This document shows, piece after piece, positions 1-13,895 of a DNA stretch of 64,000 bases (within the stretch, counting starts at the first letter, position 1; each line of letters opens with the position of its first letter). Position numbers and translations under genes: made by a program. Source of the stretch: Circinella minor (taxonomy: Eukaryota > Mucoromycota > Mucoromycetes > Mucorales > Lichtheimiaceae). Location of the stretch: positions 1-64,000 of the forward strand of contig JAEPRB010000168.1 of NCBI GenBank assembly GCA_016758965.1, read 5' to 3'. Under the pieces are notes generated by a model that saw nothing but the letters and a program-made list of their open reading frames with translations, had not been told where the DNA came from and did no database searches.

Positions 1-162
1 AAAAGGGCCAGCAAAAACTAATTTTGGAATTTTTAAAACGAAATAGTCACTGTTCACCTATCGCCAATTTTTAATTGGTGCACAATAACAATAATGCATT
101 CCTTTTTCTTTTTTGACCTCTTTTTTTTCATATTGAAATAAAAACTCGTGTTAATTACTTTA

Positions 163-2935
163 ATGAGTAATAATCGAGGTAACTATTATAAACAAAAATA
201 TGGTAATAAACGCCAAAGACAAGAGCCATATTCTCGACAACAACGACTGTATAACCAGTCTGGAGTATACGGTATGTTATTATTATCTAAAAAGTTATCT
301 CGGTACTCTACTTTAATAATAATATAATTTTATTTTTGACAGATTCACGCGATCTTGCTCAACATTTAAATAGAATAAATAATCAAAATTATGCCAAATA
401 CCAAGAATTACTTAATTGTAATGTGTCTTTTTTTTTTTTGATATTGTTGTATAGTTTAAATAGAAATAAAATATTTATTTTATATTTATAGGTGAATACC
501 CTTTTCGAGACTTTACGCTTATCTTCCAAAAAGTACAAAAAGATCCTTATGCAAGTGCTTCTCATATTCGAGTTTTAGTCAAAGATACTATTACAAACTT
601 TCCACAAGATTGTTATTCTAGTACGGATAGGTAAAAGACAAAACTCATGATCCTGTTTTTTTATTGTATTTATCGTTTTTAAAATAAAACAATTTTATTT
701 AGACGAATCGCGCTTTGTGATTATTTGACGCGTCAAGTTGTGAAACAAATTCATGCATCAAAAATGGATCGACAGTTTCAAAGTACTGGTTGGCATGGTG
801 TCAAAGGTGGTAACTTTGAAATGACGCAACCAGGACAACAAGTTCTTGATAGAACTAGTATCATCTTATTTCAAGGCAATATTGAAGCAAGATTTACTTT
901 TAATTTGCCTGCACAAGGTAATCCAGAAAAAAAAAGAGAACTTTATATTCAAATTAATTATTTATTATTTAGGACGAACTATTGCTTCAGAACGAGCAAT
1001 TGAAGTGTTAACTAAACAATTACCTATGATTGTTCACCATTCTCTTAAATTTGCTTCATTAAACCAACAAGATATGAAAGAATTTATTCAATGCTATGAG
1101 GATCAACAATGGCTTCGAAATCAGTTATCATCTAAAGGTATTTGTTTTAATACGATCATGGTTGCGCAAATAGGAAAAGAATGGATAATTAATAGGTTAA
1201 CTGCTTAGTTTTACTAAATAAACCACTACTGTTACTATTAAATTGTATCTGAATTAGAGATTATTGCCTTCATACCTGATAAAGCAATTCTTCCTCGAGA
1301 ATCAGGTGTCTCAGATAAACCTCTTCAAGATATAAATGCAGTGAAATTCAAATCACCCGAGTCTTTGAAAATTGAATTTAAATGTCCCTCTGGTAAACAA
1401 CTCACTGGTATGGGTATTCGACAAGGCATCACAATGATTGCAGTATGTAAAAAAAGATTATTAACGAAAAAAAAAAAGAGGAATTGAGCATATTTTATGA
1501 GGGAAATAAAGCATAGTAACTAATCTATTATATATATTTAGGGTGGCGGTTATCATGTAAGAATTAATATATAATCGATTGGTTTCTATATGGATGAATA
1601 TATTAAATTCGTTTATGATAATTTAGGGAAAGTCCACTTTATTGGAAGGAATAGAACAGGGAATCTATAACCATATACCTGGTACGGCTATTTTTACAGT
1701 AATCATTAAAACAGTATATCATGTAATTTATTAATTATCTTTTACTATGGATTAGGTGATGGAAGGGAATACCTTGTTTGTGATCCAACCTTATGTAAAG
1801 TGAGATCTGAGGATGGTCGTAATATTGAAGGAACTGATATCAGTGCATATATTGATAACCTACCATTCAATGCCAATACACGTTCGTTCAGTTCTCGAGA
1901 TGCGAGTGGAAGTACATCCATGGCAGCTGGTATTCAAGAATTAGTTGAAGTAATAGTAATTATAATAACAGAATATAACTTTTAGATACTGTTAAGATAC
2001 TGATGATAAATATGAAACACTCTTTTTTTTTCTAATTTCTCTCTCACAGATTGGCTCAAAAACACTGATCTACGACGAAGATACTTGTGCTACCAATTTT
2101 ATGATCCGTGATCAACGCATGCAACGTATTATTCAAAAAGAAAATGAACCAATTACCCCTCTTATATACAAAATTCGGTCATTATATGAAGAAATGGGTG
2201 TTTCGAGTATATTAGTCATTGGTGGTTGTGGTGATTATGTTGATGTATCAGATTGTATTATCGAAATGAGAGATTATATTCCTCGGTAAATGTAATTCAA
2301 ACTTGATGAATATATATATATATATATAATACACATATTAATTAAATATACTCAAATTGATAATAATATTTTTATAGTGATATAACACAATTTGCAAAAG
2401 ACATCGCATCACAATATCCATCAGATTTACGTCAAGAAGGAGGTAAAGTAAAAGAATGATAATAAATAAAATAAATAAAAAACTTACAGAGATATTCTTT
2501 ATGCTTTTCTTTTTAGGTGAACGCTATGGAAGTATTGCACATCGCAAATTGATTATGCCATCTTATACTCTTGAAGGAAGATCAAACATTCCACGTCTAT
2601 CTACTATAATCTTTGATAAAGATAAAGAATTGACTTTGTCAGCAGTAACAAGTCTTGTAGAACGAGGTCAAACACAGTGGATTGCATCAGCTATCAAATA
2701 CTTTTCTAAAAATGATAATATCAAACGCATGGGATTAAAAGATGCACTGAATAATCTCGATCAAATACTACAAGGTGAGCCTACTGCCACAACTACAAGC
2801 TCATCATTTCAACTGCTGACCTCCCCGATGGATTTGACTGATCCTGGGTATGTTCATGGTGAGAATGTACGACCGACTATATTTCAATTAGCTCAAGCTA
2901 TTAATCGACTTCGAGGTATACGTATTACCCAATAA
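163..2935 (+). CDS. ABC-class predicted ATPase (PF09818-type)
   Basis: A 623-residue protein is encoded by twelve exons: 163-271, 343-417, 492-630, 703-917, 973-1137, 1258-1442, 1542-1556, 1627-1681, 1756-1949, 2050-2285, 2378-2442 and 2517-2935. All junctions are GT-AG and the frame holds throughout. The Walker A loop reads GGGYHGKSTLLEGI and is split between a 15-nt microexon and the next exon. A Ser/Gly signature-like stretch (ASGSTSMAAGI) follows, then a Walker B segment, TLIYDEDTCATNFMIRD. This is the layout of the 'predicted ATPase of the ABC class' family, soluble P-loop proteins found in bacteria, plants and fungi with no well-established function. The N terminus is Arg/Gln/Tyr-rich and low in complexity. 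The start is the first in-frame ATG of exon 1. It converges on the FKBP gene, with 163 bp between the stops. The family call is firm; the cellular role is unknown. Confidence 0.85.
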
Positions 2936-3098
2936 TATGAAGGAAGAGAAAAAAACGAAAGCTGCCAAGTAATAATGATATTACCAGCCTTCAAATTATT
3001 CAATTGTTGTATTATATCATTTAATATACAAAAGGGGGAAAATTACATATATGTTATTAATTCTGCTATATTATAATTCATACATCATTATTATGTAT

Positions 3099-4188
3099 TT
3101 ATTCAGTCTTTGTTGAATCAGAGGTTGAAGTTGAGGTTAAGGTTAAAGTCTGTTGTTTTTGTTGTTGAAGTTTTTTTAAATATTTTTCAGCTTTTGATTT
3201 ATCTACTTGAGATGCCATTCGACTTACAACAATATAAGTTGCAGCAATAACAGCCAAACCCGACCAAAACCATCGATTTCTAGATATATTTCTTATAAAT
3301 TATTCTACTCACTCTAATCATAATAACAAAATAGCTTTATCTAACTTACGTTAATGGAGTATCCACTTTGAGCATTTCAACATCATAGATAATAGCTGAG
3401 TTGGCTAATGAATAGCAAAATAAAATGAATTAGTTTGATTATTATGAGAGGCTTTCTTTTATATAAATATGATTGTTTTACTTACGGGGAACTTTGTCTG
3501 GTAATCCTGTTTTGCCAAAAGCTTTATATAACAACATGTGTGTGTGTGTGATTAGTAAATGCTTATTTAAAAAATCTATCTATATCAATTATTTACCCAT
3601 TTTTGCTGGTATAGTAATACGTCGAATTTCTTCTTCACACATGCCTTGAATTCCTGCCTCTAATCCTAAAATTACAACACGAAAAAAAAAGTTGTCAGTC
3701 TATTATTTTTCTTTTCTATTTGTATTACATTCAAACATATTTTTCTACTGACGGTACCTTCCATCATTTTATCTCTTCCTATTTAAAATAAATAGTTTAA
3801 TAATCATTTTTTTTTTTACTTTTTTTTATGTGTTTCTCAATACTATTAGTATTATTATTATTTTACCGAGTTTGAAAAAAAGAGGTTTGCTGGAATAGGT
3901 ATTTTCAAAAGGTTCTTCAACATCCCAGGCACGTGCTGTAAAATGCATTTTGATTCGTGAATTCTGAGACACTTTTGTTCGACATTTTCCAGATGGTTTC
4001 AATATATCTATATCATAATCAAATAAGCACATTGGTTTCATCGAGTTTTTTTTTTTCTTTTTTTTGCTTTAAAATGACTATTTACCACTACGTAAAGTTG
4101 TAGTCTGTTGTTGTTCCTGTCCTAAAGTGTGACTAAACAGTAAACAACACGTGATATAACATAATAATAATAGTGATAATTTATACAT
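3099..4188 (-). CDS. ER-type FKBP peptidyl-prolyl isomerase with C-terminal membrane anchor
   Basis: Seven exons (coding order 4188-4086, 4007-3867, 3778-3758, 3665-3597, 3521-3486, 3404-3350, 3279-3099) give a 201-residue protein. A hydrophobic signal peptide (MYKLSLLLLCYITCCLLFS) is followed by one FKBP domain with the ILKPSGKC..KV..N..IKMHFTA start, a GIQGMCEEEIRRITIP core and the AIIYDVEMLKV end typical of secretory FKBPs. The third exon is only 21 nt. After the domain comes a probable transmembrane helix (FWSGLAVIAATYIVV) and a Lys/Gln/Thr/Ser tail of about 35 residues with no HDEL-type signal. The expected role is cis-trans proline isomerisation during folding in the ER, membrane-anchored. 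Residues of the canonical FK506 pocket are only partly kept (for example KTGLPDKVP in place of the usual YG..GIPPN), so isomerase strength is uncertain. Confidence 0.83.
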
Positions 4189-5559
4189 AATAGTGAAAAT
4201 ATTCAGGTTTTAAAAAAGGTATTGAAAAAAAAAGTTTGGGATAGAAAAGAGGATCTTCTCCATTATTATAGTACCTTTAGAACAATCAGAATCAAGCGGA
4301 GCAACGTAGGTTGGGAGATATCGAATGATGATTTCGGGCGACACCAATTTATTACAACAAAAAAAACACCCTTTATGAAGCAACACAGTTTAGTTTGCTG
4401 TCATTTTAAAGAAGCTATTATAATATTATACATAGAAGCACACAACGTGATATAGGAAAAACTATTACTAAATATCATATATACAGATATGTAGAACAAT
4501 TTATTCAAGGAGGTAAAAAGTGACCTTTATAGTTAACTAGTAAGACAAAAGACTCTTACTGGTAAAAAAAAAGAAAGAAAAATAGCAAAAACATTACCAC
4601 CTCTTCCATCAATTTATATTCAGTTTTGTTATTTGTTATTTGTTTTTGCCATTTATATTAATTAAAAATTATATTATTTTCAATACACGTACAATTTTTT
4701 TATATATTACAATTCTTAATAGTGACAACATCGATGAAGGACAAATATAAATTATAGAAAGCACTGTACCCATAACCTATAGAAATAAATATGTTGGGTC
4801 ACAGTTTTGTTTGTTGACAAAGCTGTACGTAGTAAGCGATAAACGAAAAAAAAAATAGAAAACATTGTGGATGCTCTAGGATATAGTGATCATTATATAA
4901 TGATTATCATGTCTAGTGTTATCTTCAATGAGCCAGATTTCGTAGTTGATTTAAATGCACCTTTCAAAAGAGTGTTTCTGATAAGACAGTGCATTACATA
5001 TATACTCTTACATCTTCAAAAATGGCTATCCAATTAGAAATTGGTCTATTTTTCAAACTGACACTGAATTCCTTTACTAATTATGATTAACCTATACATA
5101 GAACTTTTATTAAATTCAATTGATATCAGTCATTAAATCCAGCGAATCCTCGATGATTAATTAGCTGCTAACAGAAACAATCGGTATTTACTCGTACGTA
5201 TATATAGAAAATAATTGGTGAGTATTATTTGAAAACATTCTCACAATATCCATCCAGTACTATCGAACACTTTTGTTTGATTTTATCTGTATATAAGAAA
5301 CCTCCCGATACTTTAGTAGATCTTTTAAGAATAAAAAAATCTATATTTGTACCTCATGACTTACCAACTTGCATATATATAGAATTATGAAAAAAAAAAG
5401 AAAGGAACCACCACCGGACTCAATATATCCTTCTTCCGAGCAACAACCTTGATCACATTTTCTACAGCCGCTGAAAGAAATCATCATAGCCTCTTTGCGC
5501 GTGTGTTCTTTTTTTTTTTGTTTTACCTTTCTTTTCATATTATTGTCATAAATATAAAT
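4189..5559. other. Intergenic region between divergent FKBP and SLC49-like genes
   Basis: About 1.4 kb of AT-rich DNA with no credible gene. The open frames here are short, biased towards Lys/Ile/Phe and lack family resemblance. It must hold the promoters of both flanking genes. The last 50 bases before the transporter start are pyrimidine-rich, as in many fungal 5' leaders. Confidence 0.6.
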
Positions 5560-7424
5560 ATGTCATCAGAATCCGACCCATTGTTATTATCGCAGCGACA
5601 TATAAACAGTAAAAATATTACTACTAGTAGTGATACTATTACTACGAATGATTCCAAATGGTGGTGCTGGTTTGTTCTTTTTGCATTCTCATTATTATCA
5701 TTTTCGAGTGCACTCATGTGGGATACATTTGCACCTTGTCTTTACATTTTTGCCGAATATTATTTTGATGGTAATGTCACCACAGCAACTATTAATGCCA
5801 TCAATGCCATGGCACTGATTTACATGCTGGTTTATCCTTTGGCTGTGCAACCTACACTAAGATTTTTCGAAGACAAAAAAGATTGCCCTGGATCTGGTTT
5901 AAAACGTGGTATTCTGATTGGCGCGTTTTTAAATATGCTTGGTGGTGCCATTAGATGGTTAGGAAGTGCACAAGATCGGTATCTTATTTTATTGTTAGGA
6001 CAAACAATTGCAGCAGTAGGTAACAATATGATTATGATTTATTATTGCTCACCTGTATGGAAGCTATATTACTACTACAAATTTTATTAATCTGTTATAT
6101 ATATGTATAAATTTTAGCACAAGTATTTATGTTGTCAATACCGCCTCGATTGGCTGGTACTTGGTTTCGTGAAAGTAAAGTAAACCTTTCAACATCAATT
6201 GGTGTATCAAGTAATAATCTTGGTGTAGCTGCCGGAAGTATATGGGCACCATTAGCTATACAAGTTCAAACAATGACAGAAGATATTCCTAGATTATTGT
6301 TTTGGCAGGTAAATGAAAAATTGATTAGTTTTTGGTTGTTGTACCAATATAATAATTGTTGTGGTCGATCGGTTATATAACAGACATTAATAATGTTAGA
6401 AATAAAAAAAAATATCTTTTATTAGTTTTTATTATGCTTACTAGCACTTGTACTTGTCTATGTTGCATTTAGTCGTCGTCCTGGTAACACCAGTAATAAA
6501 AACAATCTGAATAACAACGATGTAACCATGCCAACAACAGCAACTTCATTAAAAATGAATGCATATGATCAAGCCAAAGTTTTATGGTCAAATCGATCTT
6601 TTTTTCATATGTTATTCTCGTATGGTGTTGTCAACGGTGGACAATGTGCGCTAATTACATTACTCGCACAAATTTTACTTCCTTCATTTCAAAATCAAGC
6701 AGATGAAGGATATGTTGGATATGTTGGATTTATGATGCTACTTGCTGGTATCCCCGCAAGTTGGATAGTTGGTATTTATTTGGATCGAACATTTCAGTAT
6801 CGAATCACATGCAATGCACTGTCTATTCTTAGTTCACTAAGTGTAGCTGGGATATATATTGCTATTGAATTACAATACCTTCCTGCTGTTACTTTCAATT
6901 GGTAAGCAATATAAAAAAAAAGGAGAAGAAAGAAAATTACTTTTGGTGTGTATTATATGAGCCTTTGAACTAATACGGAGTAATATGAAATGTCATGTAG
7001 TATTATTTTTGGAATTGCATCATCAGGTAAAAAAAATAATTTTGTATGCGCTCTTTTATTGTTTTGGTGTGGGAATGACATTTATGAGCCTCATAATTGA
7101 AGAGACATAGTACGTATTAACCAATTTGTTTATATCCATAAATGACAATGAAAAAAATCAGCCATTATACCCGCGGTGTTTCAATATGCAAGTGAGCTAT
7201 ATTATCCTATTGATGAAAATATACCTGCTGGATACCTTTGTACTGCAAGTAACTTCAGCGGTGTGCTACTCGCTGCTGTGATGGGTTGGACCGAAAATAG
7301 CTCAACTGTATTTACCATGCGGTTACCTGTACTAGGACTTGTCATTATGACCTTCCTAAGCAATATTTCCATGTTCCGAGTGAATGGACCACTGAAACGG
7401 AAATTGGGATCGTCTACCACATAA
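5560..7424 (+). CDS. MFS transporter, SLC49 (FLVCR/DIRC2)-like
   Basis: Five exons (5560-6019, 6118-6308, 6426-6901, 7001-7026, 7162-7424) encode 471 residues. The protein is polytopic, with about twelve hydrophobic segments. A short polar N-terminal tail carries a dileucine-type ESDPLLL, often an endolysosomal or vacuolar sorting signal. The first helix leads into the SSALMWDTFAPCLYIFAEYYF region, and the segment QTIAAVAQVFMLSIPPRLAG.WF matches the diagnostic 'A.AQ.F.L..P..LA..WF' block of FLVCR/SLC49 carriers. SLC49 members move haem, choline or pyridoxine across cell or lysosomal membranes; the substrate here cannot be read from sequence. Exon 4 is only 26 nt and sits inside a membrane helix. 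The ATG lies just downstream of a T-rich leader. Moderately sure of the subfamily, sure of MFS. Confidence 0.78.
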
Positions 7425-7790
7425 AAAAAGTCTCAGAACACCTTGTTATCCTTCTTTATTATTGCTGCTTCTTCTATATATATATGTGTGTGTGGTACAT
7501 TTACAAGATCACCCTATCCCTATTTACTTTTATATAATACTTTAATGTATATAAAAATATGAAATCTAGTTACGTTTATTATAGATATTTTTTTATAAGT
7601 TTATTAAATACGTAGACTTTTAACAGTCTGCTTCTATGAAATCTAAGATTAATGTAAATGATGGTGTATAATAAATAAAATGCCTTTTTTGCAGGAGTCA
7701 GCTGATTGATCAGTACATGAATAGCGGAAATACATCTAGTTAAAGTAAAATTGTTTTATACCCTATAATACGTGCAAGTGAAATAATATT
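7425..7790. other. Convergent 3' intergenic spacer
   Basis: 366 bp between the stops of the transporter and the thioesterase. It holds AT/GT microsatellite bits and AATAAA-like strings (for example near 7671-7680) that can serve as polyadenylation signals. No gene seen. Confidence 0.5.
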
Positions 7791-9699
7791 TTATGAGGAG
7801 GAAGAGGAGGAGGAGAAAGAAGAGGGAGAAGAAGAAGATGTATAGGAAGGATCTTCTTTGCCTAATTGGTCCAATAAAAGACGTCTTGATTTAACACCTT
7901 GTAAACGTCGACGTTTTCCATCTAACCAAAGCATGGTTTCAGCATATGTCTTTGGTAATATACGGCGAGGTTCAGTTTCCTTGTCCGTAGCAGCCATGGT
8001 GAAATAGAATACATTACTTGTTTCATGCGTATTTTTCTCCACATCGATTACTTCAGCAACAACTCTGCATTGGAAAGAACGATGAGGATGGCCTTCCGCA
8101 TAAATAATTTCACTCTTCAAATTCAATAGTGTACCGACATGAACTGGTTTGCGGAAAATAACTTCATCCATTGCTAACAAGTTGGCATGACGCGAGTTAA
8201 GATACAGAATGGCATCAGCATAGGCAAGTTCATATGCCCGTCGCATTAAATAACCGCCAAAAATATTATTATGGATATTACGATCTTGAGGTTGCATCAA
8301 AAAATTACTATCAATTCTTGTATCTTCCATCCACACGAAATTCTTAGGTAATGGTTTTTTGTCCTCATCATTTGTCATTGGATCATTTTCTGCTCCTTTG
8401 TATTGCGAATACTGCAAATAAATGTCATGGATTGCTAAACGTTCTTCATGTGTTGGAGGATGACGGCTTAAGGTAGTTTCAGAAGCTCGTTTCTTGCGTG
8501 CCTTGTTTGCTTGAGCAAATTCAAACAAACGTTCTTCAGCAGGTGTTTCAGTTCTCAATGGATTAATTTTTGCTGATTTTTTAGTGACAGAATCAATGGC
8601 AACCATAGTAAAACGTGTTGCTAATACAGTATTTGGACCCAATTTACCCAACGCTTCGGGTGTTTTCTTTGGGGGTTTTGTTACGTTGTTGGCTTCTTTG
8701 ATTCCTTCTGGTACAATCTCCGCTTTAAGAAAAACTGAGTTTATTTATTTATTTTAGTTATCAGTGATTATGTCAATCATAATAAAACATGAAGTTGTAG
8801 TGAGCAAAAAAAAAGAATATATAATTTTTTTACCTTCCATTGAACTTGTACCAACATAAGTGACTTGACCATACAATTTATAATCCTCAACAGCTTCAGG
8901 TAATAATAAATCGAGTCGATCAACTGAAGCAGTAACGATAGTGACGGGTGGTGAATCGGGATCTCCATTATCAATGTACTTATAAGCGATAGCGCCAGCC
9001 ATAGCGTCTAAGTCTTTTTTTTTTGATAACATTAAATTATTTAAGTTTACACAGGTTTATTACTCATCACTAATTAAATCGGCATTATTACGCGCTTATT
9101 TATTTACCTTCAAGTAATTTGCCAGTACGGATACGACCATCCACAAAAATGTACTCTTCTAATAAAGCTGGTGATGATTTGAATGGAAGGTTCATTTCCA
9201 TATAACTATCAGCCATCTAATAGAAGAAAAAAAAACCACTCCCCCCAAACATTAGTTTTCGTTTACCTCGTGTTCGTTTGGTATCTATGGGTATTTCAAA
9301 AACAAAACAAAAAGTTTAATATTTACAGTCTTTTCAACTAATTGACGTGGTTTTTGAATATTGGATGGTGTTGTTGGTTTTTGATTTTCTCTTTCCATAA
9401 CTTTATCCATCCAATAATGAGTTGGACGAACAGAATAAAGTTGGTCTTGAATAGCTATTTATTTATTTATTTATTTTTTAAAAAAACTATATGAGTAAAT
9501 TTAATTTACAAAATTATTGACATAAAAATCGTGTTTTGCCGGAAAAGGCAGATTAAAAAATTTAACAAGACTTACATAGACGTTCCTTGTTATGTAACCT
9601 TGACTTTGTCATTGAACGTGTTTGCATCATCATTATAGTAGGTCGACGACATACTAAACGTTGACACGTTTGCAATAAACGAATCCTCGATTGAATCAT
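7791..9699 (-). CDS. Mitochondrial acyl-CoA thioesterase, double hotdog (ACOT9-like)
   Basis: Five exons (9699-9576, 9454-9327, 9216-9108, 9007-8834, 8722-7791) give 488 residues. The N terminus is Arg-rich and low in acidic residues (MIQSRIRLLQTCQRLVCRR), as in mitochondrial presequences. Two hotdog-fold halves follow: the first around ADSYMEMNLPF..LEEYIFVDGRIRTGKLLEDMDAMAGAIAYKY-type sequence, the second around the DSNFLMQPQDRNIHNNIFGG block, which is characteristic of ACOT9/ACOT10 thioesterases. These enzymes hydrolyse acyl-CoA to free acid and CoA in the matrix. The C terminus ends in an Asp/Ser/Phe-Ser low-complexity tail encoded by a GAA/GAG-rich repeat. The gene is divergent from the FG-GAP gene with 279 bp between the starts. 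Confidence 0.85.
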
Positions 9700-9978
9700 T
9701 AAAGGGAAAACAGGTGTAAAAAAAGTAAAGAAGAAAGAAATGTGAAAGAGAAAGATAGGAATATCAAATACACCCCCAAAAAAATTATAAAGAATAAAAT
9801 AAACCCATCCTTTTTGCTGAGCGGACTTTACTAATTTTTTTTACTCCATGCTGTAACCGATCTTTGGTAACGATGATATAGTGGACTTTTTTTTTGTTGT
9901 TAGACGCTTTATTTCTTATATTAATAGTAGCTGTTATTACTATTACTAGTAGCACTACTACTACTATTACAAACATAA
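9700..9978. promoter_or_regulatory. Shared divergent promoter (thioesterase / FG-GAP gene)
   Basis: Only 279 bp separate the two divergent start codons, so regulatory sequence must be shared or overlapping. It contains purine-rich and (ACT)n-like runs (about 9935-9972). No TATA box or known operator is obvious. Confidence 0.45.
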
Positions 9979-11766
9979 ATGCTTAGTCACGAAAAATTAT
10001 GGGAACGAAAACTTGACGATCCTATCAATTGTTTGGAAGTTGGAAAACCTTTTTTAGAAGAGCTTAGTGAAGAAAATGACATTCTCATTGGAACAACAGC
10101 AGGACGCGTTCTTATTCTTAATCAAGACAAAGTAATTTTTCTACATTTATGTGGGGAGAGGGAGAGGAGGAAGAAAATATTTCCATGACTTTCTTTCTCA
10201 TTTCTGGTTATATAATTAGCCACCCGAAGTACTTTTAGAAACTAAAGGTGGATCTGTACAGGCACTTCAACTTTATGATCTAACTGGTCAACGTGCTCTT
10301 GATCTTGTTGTTGGTGATTCCGAAGGTGTCATTACCATGTTTTCAAGACAACAGATTCTTAGTAAACAAGAAATAGGAACAGCTGTTACAACAATCGATA
10401 TTTTTAAAGATTTAGGTATAAAAAAATAGATCAAATGGATATGAGGGTGGGGCATTAAAAAAAAAGGTTATATCATTATTATTATTTTTCTCTTTCGATT
10501 AACTTGACTTTCATTTTTACCGTGATATATGATATTTAAATGACATTTATAGATCAAGGTTATGAAATAATTGCAGGTGGTATGAATGGAACAGTTACAG
10601 GTTTTCAACCACATGAAATATTTTGGTCACTTAAAGTTGCGGAAGAATCCGCTAAAATTGCTACCTTGCATATGGTATAAATATAACATTTGGGGGGGTG
10701 GGCTACTCGGGTGGAAAAGGTTACTTGTGAGAAGTCAGGATTTATGCATGAATTTTATGCCATGATGTACTCGTCATAATGAAATGAAATCTTTTTTCGT
10801 GTATTAGAAAGGCCGACGATCTCCTTATATTCATTGTATCCTAGCAACCACGTTAAATGATCCATTTGGACAATCCATGGCAGTATTATTAGTATGTGAT
10901 GGTTGGCAATTTGTTCATTTTCTTCGAGGAAGTAATCGGATCTTATCATTACGTGTTCCTACTGTGATTTGTTCCGTAAGTTTTTTTTTTCTTTTATATT
11001 TACCCGGATATTCTTTTTATCGCATGAAATAAAAGTGAAATCATAATTTGCTAAATTGTATTCCACTCCCACCCCCTATTTTTTATTTGTCTGAGAATAT
11101 AGATGGCTGCTGGTAGATTTTTAACTCATGAAATTGCACACCGATACAGCAAGAAGGATACAACAAAACCTAAAACAATTTCCGATTTAGACAAGGCATA
11201 CAAGGATAAACAAGTGTTGATGGCAGGAGAAGATGGGTGTGTTTATGTTATGATTAATTATGAGGTAAGAAAAAAAATAGATGATATTTTGATTTGGCAA
11301 TTTTTTTTGGGGAAGGGGGTGATGAAATAATGTATATATAATTTTTTCTTTGAAAAACTTACTAAAGGAACTAACTGTATATTATTATTTTAGATTCACC
11401 AATTATTCAATGTTGGATTCCGCTTAACTAAGATTATCGGCTTTAGACCTTCATTTCTTAAAGAAGATGAACCGGATTTAGTAATCTGTGTAGGCTATGC
11501 AAATCAAGCACTCGTATATCGTGGTGATAAAGTAAGTAACCCAACGATAATTTTTTTCTTGGTCTTATACCTGTGTACGACTGGGTTAGCTAATCAAGAT
11601 AATTCTTTTTTTTTTCATATATGTATAGCGAATATGCGAGATTGCTACAGCCGATTGGCCTCATAATGTCACGGTAGGAGATGTAAATGCGGATGGTCAA
11701 GATGAATTAATTTTAGGATTATTGGATCAAACAGTTCAAGTTTATCGATGGATCAAAACAGAATAA
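9979..11766 (+). CDS. FG-GAP/VCBS-type beta-propeller protein, ITFG2-like
   Basis: Seven exons (9979-10131, 10220-10415, 10553-10674, 10808-10975, 11103-11264, 11394-11531, 11629-11766) encode 358 residues. It consists of repeated blade-like units such as DILIGTTAGRVLIL, DLVVGDSEGVITMF, EIIAGGMNGTVTGF and VTVGDVNADGQDELILGLLD, the last carrying the D.N.DG..E calcium-loop pattern of FG-GAP repeats. It has no signal peptide or membrane segment, so it is probably cytosolic. The closest family I can suggest is ITFG2 (a KICSTOR subunit, which targets GATOR1 to lysosomes in animals), because its blades end in similar DQ.V..(Y/F)RW segments. That assignment is inference; the propeller call is direct. 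Alternative: a Bardet-Biedl-type or generic integrin-like propeller. Confidence 0.6.
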
Positions 11767-12429
11767 TGTTTGGCATGATGGCATATTAGTTTTAAAGCTA
11801 ACAAAAGAGGGTTATGCTCTCATCATACGAAAAGGAAACATAAACAAGCTTTATAACTGGGCACCTGTTTATTGAACTTGACAAAAAAATCTCTTAAAAG
11901 AATGTTTTTTAATCTCGAGGAATTCCAATTCATTCGCTTAAACTCTTTTTTTTTCTTGAACACAAGGCCAGACTGTTCTTTCTTTTTTTTTCTTTCTTTC
12001 TGATTTTCTCTTCATATGATACCCACTTTTGCTTTTCTCTTGCATTTTACAATATTATATTCAGCTTGCTACTGATGGGTCCGCCTTTGAACCAGAATTT
12101 CTTTGTCTCTGATCAGCTATTCAGCGAAAGCAGCTCTTTTATAATATTCTTTGGTACAAGAAATGTGTTATACACTATTATTGGACTAGTCATTATTCTT
12201 ATTTTAAACTATCTTTTTTAGCAAGAACTAAAAATAAAAGTAACTTGGAAAAAGAAAAAGGATTTCATATAAGTTGAATCGTTCTTTTTACGATTTTAAA
12301 TGTATTCGTGTGTGCTAGCTTTATTTACAAGGAAAGAAACAGTTCCTAATTTTTTCAGACAATGTTGTTTTACAAGGTTATTATTACTGGTTAAAGTTGT
12401 TATTATGTACTTTCTACAGCTTGCTTCAA
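11767..12429. other. Intergenic region between FG-GAP gene and GPI pseudogene
   Basis: AT- and T-rich sequence holding the 3' end signals of the propeller gene. It may also contain the last, unrecognisable remnants of the GPI pseudogene C terminus towards its right edge. No open gene is seen. Confidence 0.45.

Positions 12430-13895
<1,466 letters not shown>

Noticed and set aside
4222..4455. Open frame of 77 codons upstream of the transporter
   Set aside because: Composition is AT-driven, there is no family resemblance, and it sits in a promoter region.
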